From NCBI GenBank assembly GCA_021399445.1, contig JAJTUQ010000001.1, positions 8,370,001 to 8,434,000 on the forward strand: DNA of 64,000 nt, given 5' to 3'. Position numbers and translations under genes: made by a program. This document shows, one piece after another, positions 56,662 through 64,000 of the stretch. The notes below the pieces were generated by a model. The model had not been told where the DNA came from. It searched no databases and saw nothing but the letters and a program-made list of their open reading frames with translations. Position 1 is the first letter of the stretch. The number at the start of each line of letters is the position of its first letter. This DNA comes from Xylogone sp. PMI_703. Lineage: Eukaryota > Ascomycota > Leotiomycetes.

Positions 56662-57757
56662 ATGTTGTCCCGACTGCAGTCGCTTATTGTCGCTCTATCG
56701 CTGTGCGCATCCTGGGTCAGCGCCCACACAGTCATCACCTATCCCGGCTGGCGAGGTAACAATTTGATTACCAACGACACTTTTCCCTATGGCATGCAGT
56801 GGATGTATCCTTGTGAGTAACCATTCTCATTTTGGTGGTCGATATTTTCAAGTCTTTCTGTGCTGGTGTGGATATATAAAGAGGACAATACTCGTATGAG
56901 CAAGAAGGGCGGATAAGCGGGGCGAGAAAGAAAACCACAAGAAATGCAAATACACACTGTTCCCTTCCGGTGCCGGTCTCGAAATTTTTGGATGAAATTA
57001 TTCCGTTCTGTTTTACGGTCTCTTTTATTCCGATTTCCCTTTCTTTCCTATGTCAGCTTTTTGGAGAGTTTTCTTCTCCTGCCATTTCTGCCGGAATAAC
57101 TGCTAAACTTACCTTTTCCACACAGGCGGTGGGATGCACACCACAACCAACCGCACCAAATGGCCTCTGTTAGGAGGCGCTATCGCTCTCCAGCCAGGAT
57201 GGTTCCAGGGCCATGCCACGGCCTTCTTCTACATCAATCTGGGCTTCGGCACGGACGGTCCAGATGGTGGCCCACCAAATATGTCTTTCCCCATGACTCC
57301 CGTCTTCCAAATCATCGGCCCTAGCAAATTTCCCTATCCAGGAACATTCTGTCTCCCGCGTGTTCCATTACCAGCGAACACAACTGTCAATGTGGGAGAC
57401 AATGCGACTATCCAAGTAGTGGAAACGGCCATTCACGGTGCAGCATTATACAGCGTAAGTCTTGGACACCTCCCTTTCCAGTCATTCAATACGAATCTCA
57501 TACGAATACAATGATATTTGAAATCTATAATTTACTAACCTCAACATCTATAGTGTGTAGACATCACCTTCGCCGAACCAGAAGATGTTGCCGAAGTCAA
57601 CAGCTCGAATTGCTTCAACTCCAGCGATATCAGTTTCGCCGACGTTTTCACCATCGCCCAGGGTCCGCAATCCTCAGGCGCCGTTCTCTCAAGGTCAACC
57701 ACCTACTTAATGACGTACGTTCCACTATTCGTCGGTCTACTGTGGGCATATTTGTGA
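56662..57757 (+). CDS. GPI-anchored copper-binding protein of the BIM1/X325 (LPMO-like) family
   Basis: An extracellular copper-binding protein of 227 aa from three exons, 56662-56812, 57126-57454 and 57554-57757. Signal peptide MLSRLQSLIVALSLCASWVSA is followed directly by HTVITYPGWRGN, so the mature N-terminus is His, the first residue of a copper histidine brace. GGMHTTTNRTKWP after the first intron supplies the second His. NTTVNVGDNATIQVVETAIHGAALYS and CVDITFAEPEDV resemble the beta sandwich with Cys pairs. The C-terminus is Ser-rich then hydrophobic (TYVPLFVGLLWAYL), a GPI-anchor signal. The family (X325/BIM1-like) is LPMO-like but linked to copper acquisition, not cellulose cleavage. 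Intron 1 is 313 bp, long for this genome. Confidence 0.9.
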
Positions 57758-60391
57758 GCGGGGGTTTCGACGCTCCTCTTCTCGTTATGCTTCGCTTTGT
57801 AGAACACCCCAAACGTCCAGAGCATCAACACGATTCCGGACATAAAACACCCAATTTTTTGTATATATTCGCGGAAAGTGTGTAGGAATGGTATAAGGGA
57901 TCTCCTTGATGGGGTTATTGTTTTACGGAAGGAAAGAAGCATGGTGGGCGTTCTTAGGAGTTTCTTTATATCATGGAACGAGTCCAACGAGACTATCTTC
58001 CCTTTTATTCCCTTTTTTTTGGATGAGTGCAGATGGGATATATTTATAGCTCGTGTTTATAACGGCATGTGTAATATTTTTGAGCTCTTCTCTGTGAGAT
58101 GAGAGGAGGGGAACGGAAGGGAGAAATGAGCGAAGAGAGATGTATGGACAATACCCAAATATGAATATCAAATCTCTGCAATACTGTTCACACCGAAGTG
58201 ACTATATACTTTATAATAGTAAAATCCAGTGATCTGAGCTGGAGATGGATCCTGCACATATGCTCAGGACGTGAATGAGGAGGCCACCTGTGTCACGTGG
58301 AAGTAATAGGCCTTCGTTTCGGGCCGACCGGCCTTACGTTTAACCGCAGCTACGGTGCAGCCTCCGATTTGCCGCGACTGAACATGGTGTCTATTGGTTG
58401 ACCTCAAGTGAGGCTTTATCCCCTTAACGCCTAGAGGAGGCCAGTGGACGGCCATTGCTAGCCCAATGCTTAAGGCCTCAAATATAAAAAGTACATAACG
58501 TCAAAGTTAAACTCTTAATAAATAACTATTAAATTAGCCAGAGTAATTTATAAAGTGAATCACAAGACGGCTAGTTAGACCATATTCCCTACTCGCACTC
58601 ACTTCTCCATTTCTAGCTATGCCTTCCCTGCTCTCTCATGCCCCGAGACGATTCTATCCTTAATCACCTTGGAAGGATAATTTATCCTAAACAAACTCCA
58701 AGCCACTCAAATATGAGGAGGCTCAAGCTCTCATCGTACATGCAGATCAAGTATAGAGAGGCTCTGAGTTCTTATTCTTTGTTTGGCGTACTTATTTGAT
58801 GGACCTGCTAATTGCGACGGAGCTATGCCGAAACAAAATATCAGCAAGAGTTATGAATGCCAAAGAATTGCGCTGAGAAAACGGCAATCAGCACAGGTAA
58901 GCTCAGACATTACCAATATACCTAATAAATAGTATAATTGGGACGGGTCGACGAATCAGCACGCAGTCTGGAGGAACATTGATACTTACAACGTATCTAG
59001 GGCTGTGTGAGCTTATTAGCTTGGTGAATAGAGTCAGGGCTACCATGACGATTCCCGCCCAAGTATTGGTGGAAATTTAGGCCAGCCAAAACATAGGGCG
59101 ACATCCTCAAAGATGAAGGAAATACGGGGGACGCGGTAAATAGTTATGATACGACGCCAAAACGTTAAAATTCTGAATGCTAAAGACCTATAATTTCAGT
59201 GAGCTTCAGCGTATTGATACCCTATGAGACGCTATAATTACAGAGCATTTCAGGCTTTCAGCTGCTAAAAACGAAAGTATGTTATGTAATCTTGTGGCAC
59301 GTGCACCCAAAGAGTCCCTCCATAAGCGATAAAGTGATAAAGCGATAAAGCATGAGCTTATTTCTGTTTCGGGTAAAAATGAGGTGGCAGGAATTGAGTT
59401 TGCGTTTCTGCCAAACTAGTTAGAGCATAATTTATTACGCGAGCATCACTGCACGTGACTTTGGAGAGTCCTCTGTTCTGTTGATGCAACCTGTCATCGT
59501 CGTCCGACCGGCGGGCAGCCATCGACGCGCTTGCCTCCGTTGACTTCATGATAATATTGCAACCGCAGATTCGTTGCCATTTGTTGGCTCAAACCTAAAA
59601 TTCAAATTGCATGGCAACGTTCGGGCCGTCAGATCACGTGATCTTTTGCTACCCCTTGCAGCCGCGCGGGGTCCAGCTCCGCCCGTAGCTTGTGGCCCAA
59701 CCATCGCATTCTTGGTGATACCGATATACATGGCCGCTATACGTGGCATCTCCTTAATGTCGGCCCATACGTTGTGTATGTGCTCCATTTATTTTGAGAC
59801 ATATGAGACTGTAGAATAGGATCCCCGCCGTAAGGTATGAATGGCGACGACTTTACTAGTGGGGAACGTAATTGAGGAAGATGAGAGACAGCTTTGGCAT
59901 AACTGTGTAGCTGAGCGGCATCTTGTGCCGACCCTTCATGTTTAGCAAGAATAGCCGAATAGTCGCACCCCTGAATTAGCGGTGAAGGCAAACTCCGCCT
60001 TAATTAGGTTTTCTACCACTTGGAAATTGACCATCTCGAAAAGCATCCTACATGTCCGAGCGTCGCGATATATGGACAAGAGCCTGAACGTCCCCCTTCG
60101 TCGGCTCAACAGTTTCTGTTGAATTTCCGTTCGTTTCGACCCCTCCAGATAGCCGACTCGTTTGGCGATTCGTGTCACCTCTTCCTGGGCATTTCGCAGA
60201 GTTAGGATACATATTCGCCAACCCCTCACAAGACCAAGAGTAGGAGCACTTCATACTGTGTACTCTTATCAGATATCGTCTTTGCACTATCTCCTTGGTC
60301 AGCATCGCTACCGGAGGACTGAGGGCCAATTCGCCTGGAGCCACCTCTTTCCACGGTCAATTGGATCCCAGTTGAATTGACGAAGCTCACC
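57758..60391. other. AT-rich intergenic region
   Basis: 2.6 kb with no supportable gene. It is strongly AT-rich at 58480-59400 with TTAATAA-type steps, compatible with RIP-decayed repeat DNA. The last 600 bp are the upstream region of the ceramide synthase. Confidence 0.45.
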
Positions 60392-62133
60392 ATGAGTGGA
60401 TCCGACGTTCATTTCGCGCATTCTGAGTTCAAGGGTGCGTCTGCGACGACTTCGACTACGTCAATCATGCAGACGACAGAGCACAACTCAACAAATGGAA
60501 AGTTGGAGAAATCGTCAAAACTGTCGGCGCACTCGCACAATAACCGGATAGTTCATCTGAAAGGCGACGGCTCTTTCAAGAGCTTGACACACTGGCTGCT
60601 TGAGAACCAGATCTGTACGTGGCATTCTCGTTTAATGCTGTTCCTTTCTACCTGATTGGAAAGTGGTGGTAGCACTCTGTTGAGAGAGTATGGTTTACCA
60701 GTGATACCGTGTACTATTTGATATACATATTTAGAGATCCCAAAGCAATATTGTAGCTAACATATTAAATTATCCAACAGCTTTTTCCTTTTACGCCATC
60801 GCTCTCCTCCTCTTCGCACACTTCAGCGTGGCCAGGGCACAACCCTACACAACCAAGTTCCTCTCGATATCATACTACAACCCAAAAACCGGAAACTATG
60901 CCGCAGGCGGCGATGACTTCTACTTTATCGGGTTCTGCGTTGTCCTTTACACTGGTCTCCGTGCCGGTTTCATGAAATACATCCTGGCACCACTGGGCAA
61001 AGGGTTAGGGATATCCAGGAAAAAGCTTATCACTAGATTTGCAGAGCAAACATGGCTGCTGTGCTACTACTCAGTATCTTGGACGCTTGGCTTGGTATGT
61101 TGCGATATATAGTCGCAAATTGTGACCCGCGCGGGACACTCATTGACTTCCTCTAGTACCTTTATTTGAACTCAGAGTACTATCTGAATATGAGAGAGTT
61201 GTTCACAGATTGGCCTACGCGGGAGCTCCCTTGGCTCACGAAGACGTACATTCTGGCTCAGTGGGCCTTCTGGCTGCAGCAGATTCTTGTTATCAATATT
61301 GAGGAGCGTCGTAAAGACCACTGGCAGATGTTTGCCCATCATATTGTGACGATTGTGTTGATTTTCACCTCGTACGCCTTGCATTTAACTCGGGTTGCTA
61401 ACTTGATTATGGTCTTGATGGATGTGGCTGATATTTTCTTTCCCGTGGGTCCCCTACCCCATTTTGATTTTATTCTCGCGGTATGCACACTAACGCTTAA
61501 GTCAAGATCGCCAAGTGTTTAAAGTATCTTGGACACTCTACCTTATGTGATATAATGTTTGGGGTCTTCATGCTATCGTGGTTCATCACTCGTCATGCCT
61601 GCTACATGACGACCTTGTGGGGTATATGGGCTTACATGGGCGATGTCATCCCCGTCGGTTGCTACCACGGCTCCCAGGACAATTTGACGGGCCCAACCCC
61701 CTTGCCTCAACATGGCTGGTTGCATATGGTCGATCCGTTCATAAACCCTACGGGCACAATCTGCTATAGCGACAAAGTAAAGTGGTGGTTCCTTAGCGCC
61801 CTGGGTTTTCTTCAGGTCCTTACTATATTCTGGTTCTTCATGATCGTTAGGGTCGCCGTTAGAGTTCTTAAAGGTAATGGTGCAGATGATATCCGCAGCG
61901 ACGATGAGAGCGAAGAGGAGGAGAACGACGGAACATCTGAGTACGAAGGAGCTGAGCCGTTTGAGCAGGAAGAGGTCGGCGAAGAGGTCGGCGTCGAGGC
62001 TATCGATCTCGAGGGATGGAAGCGCAGGGCTGGCATCAAAAGGACGGCAAATTCGTCCGGATTTGGCCTGCCAGGACATAGTGACCGAAAGGAATTACTA
62101 AGTCGAATTGGGTGCGAGAAACAGGTTGATTGA
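60392..62133 (+). CDS. Ceramide synthase (Lag1/Lac1 family, TLC domain)
   Basis: An ER multi-pass enzyme that acylates long-chain bases to ceramide, 483 aa. Four exons fit in frame: 60392-60614, 60781-61094, 61157-61444 and 61507-62133. The first ATG is at 60392 (MSGSDVHFAHSEF). After a polar N-terminus the TLC domain begins with SFYAIALLLFAHFSVARAQ. The Lag motif is complete: the histidine pair in FAHHIVTIVLIF, then LHLTRVANLIMVLMDVADIFFP and, after the intron, IAKCLKYLGHSTLCD. Several hydrophobic helices follow (FGVFMLSWFITRHACY, then LGFLQVLTIFWFFMIVRVAVRVL). The C-terminal tail is very acidic (SDDESEEEENDG), as in fungal Lag1/Lac1. The gene looks intact and conserved. Which of the two fungal ceramide synthases it is cannot be told here. 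Confidence 0.93.
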
Positions 62134-64000
62134 GCCTTCGCTGAGAAGCTAGATTCGAGATGAGAGGAACTATTTTTTTACTTGCAGAATCGGTCTTCGC
62201 GCCGTTAGATGTGATTATAGAGCCGCCTTCTGTCACTAGGGCTCCCCTGAGCCGAGTGGGATATCAATCCAAGCATAAAATTATGTTGTCGCTTGTGGAT
62301 AGCTCTTGGGCATTACTCTAGGCAGGTTAATGCCTGGTTTCGTGGCGGCAGGTTTGGAAGTGACTACATCTGGAAAAGGACTTACCAGGTCTAATCCTTA
62401 TGCTATCTCCTTTGCCCTCTATTCGTGGTATTTCTTTTGATTGTTGCCTTAGGGTGACCCAAGTATTATATAGAACGGGTCAAAATCTATCATATATCCG
62501 CTGTTTTCCTTCTGCTCTACCGATCCCGTTGGTACTTTCACATAACAACTAATGTCCCTAGGCAAGGGCTCTTCCACAGGACCTTCTAATTCCCAAAAGT
62601 GATGTGATTGTGATCGTGACTTCAATAATAATCAAATCTATCATCCGCTGTAGAGTTTATAAACGGTGACCAGTAATCAGCAAAGGGAGATCTTCATTTT
62701 CCCTATGACACTTGTTCACTGTTCGTATTTTGCCATCCTTTTGAAGTTAAATACTGGCAACCCTTCCGCAACAACCAAAGGACTTACTATGTCAGAACAG
62801 TTACGCTAGAATAATTACAGCTGTGCATACGAACCGTAAATAACTACTGCCTCAGTAGTCAGGAGAGGCATGCTATGGTGCGGCCATTCTATTCCTAATC
62901 CCTTAGTGTAATTCCCACTATTAATCGTAATGCAATTACACTGTAACATAGTTAAATTCAATCAATTCTTTGATATTTTACCATAATCGGGCTACTGTTC
63001 CAATATGTTGCTAGATAGAGCTCTTATTTTCTGTTATCACCCTTCATTTAGAGGTGTCTTATCTCATTATATCCCTGCCGGAATAGCAACGCAGATTGTT
63101 GATTTGACTCGTTTCCAGCAGGCTTTAATATCTAAGGCTGCGGTGGGTAGAATCTATATAGAACCCTAATAATAATAATAATCTCCGGGTCGGGCCTGGA
63201 GAGAGCCTAATGTGTACACTAATTCTTTCCCTAGCGGTTAACTACTAGTCGTATGTATACAAACATGTTAAAGCAGTTAGTAGTTGCACCAGAGGCTGTC
63301 GTGGTTCTAGAATTTTATTAGTATAGCGTTGTTAGGATTGGATGCATGACCAAAAGCACTGCCGCGACGACTTCAGTTATGTTGAAAAAAGATCCTCTTT
63401 CTGTAAATACGTACTCTGTGGCTGGCGGACTCGTATTTAAATGTGAGAGTGTACAGTACTAAATCAACGAAGCTCATTCCCGACAGAGTAGAGGGATCAG
63501 AATTCGACTACCTAGTGTATATGCTGACTACTGGCAACGGAGATTGAGATTTTTGTGCTGGGGAAGTAGTTGGAGCTCTTGTAATTCTATTCGATCTATT
63601 TGACGTGCTTTGGACCATTAAAATTTTAGTGATATCATGCTACGCCAAAAAAAGAAGCAAAGGACCGGACTCAAGTTCTCAAAACCATGGATTTCTTACA
63701 GCAATTAACATTTGGCCACCCCAGTACTTGCGGATAGCTGAGCTTAGGATCTTCGGTTTTAATCCAACAAAACTTTACATCCTTCAGCACTTGACACCAC
63801 AATTGTAAGAGATTGCTTCTCTTCCCCTGGTGGAACAATAGGTATTCCAGGCGGCAATCTGAGCTTAGGAAATGTCTGAATTATTCGTATAATTGTATAC
63901 GAAGCCTCTGTTATGGCAAAATCCTCTATAATTCTCATTAGTTCGAGCTCTCGATATTGAGAATAGCTATACTGCAAATAATTACGTACTTCCTAGGCAT
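62134..64000. other. AT-rich right-edge region, no gene seen
   Basis: 1.9 kb without a supportable gene. It contains an AAT microsatellite near 63169-63184. One stretch at about 63010-63160 is open and reads DRALIFCYHPSFRG then IPAGIATQIVDL on plus, which could be a relic of a mobile element, but it is too short to name. Confidence 0.45.

Noticed and set aside
63010..63160. Possible mobile-element coding relic at the right edge
   Set aside because: Only about 50 codons are open and no reverse-transcriptase or transposase motif is visible.

Overview
The window is nuclear DNA of a filamentous ascomycete (Pezizomycotina). The protein-coding genes have short introns with fungal branch points (CTAAC/CTAAT), and the families are typical of this group: a Zn2Cys6 regulator, MFS sugar carriers, a WSC domain, a BIM1/X325 copper protein and a Mediator Cdk8. 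The class cannot be fixed from sequence alone. The C-terminal half of the Cdk8 reads more like Leotiomycetes or Sordariomycetes than Aspergillus, which is only an impression. I found no tRNA, rRNA, CRISPR array or intact transposon.

Left part (1 to about 34 kb): sparse and accessory in character, with AT-rich gaps of 1-3 kb. It holds two short-chain dehydrogenases (952-2030 and 6850-8009, both minus), a GMC oxidoreductase (4494-6483), a small conserved Gly-rich protein (8622-9083), an O-methyltransferase (11325-12656), a secreted PI-PLC-like enzyme (13769-15013), a decayed phosphotransferase-like kinase (15655-16639), an alpha-glucoside-type MFS carrier (18448-20067), a secreted WSC plus subtilisin protein (23019-26874), a Sch9-like pseudokinase (28072-29565) and a second MFS sugar carrier (32019-33635). 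The GMC, SDR and O-methyltransferase genes look like tailoring enzymes, but no polyketide synthase, NRPS or terpene synthase is in view.

Right part (about 34-62 kb): denser and mostly conserved. It holds a Zn2Cys6 transcription factor (34378-37308), a RanBP2-type zinc-finger protein (37488-38629), a lipoyltransferase (39224-40447), a mitochondrial-type serine O-acyltransferase of the CysA group (40877-42466), the Mediator kinase Cdk8/Ssn3 (42995-45088), a repeat-bearing 2.3 kb gap, a Baeyer-Villiger-type monooxygenase (47414-49496), a membrane-anchored glycosyltransferase-like protein (50255-51848), an SRR1-like protein (54135-55052), a GPI-anchored BIM1-like copper protein (56662-57757) and a Lag1-type ceramide synthase (60392-62133).

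The most unusual content is at 23-29.6 kb. A multidomain secreted subtilisin with an apparently intact catalytic triad lies next to a Sch9 kinase homologue that keeps its C2 and kinase fold but has lost the Gly loop, the VAIK lysine, HRD and DFG. Other points of note are three GC-AG introns, an exact 31-codon triplication in the transcription factor, a 24-bp in-frame duplication inside a transporter helix, and a cluster of about 25-bp repeats at 46.2-46.75 kb. Exon boundaries were worked out by hand from splice signals and frame continuity. They are firm for most genes and tentative for the subtilisin, both kinase-like genes and the 53.4-54.1 kb region.
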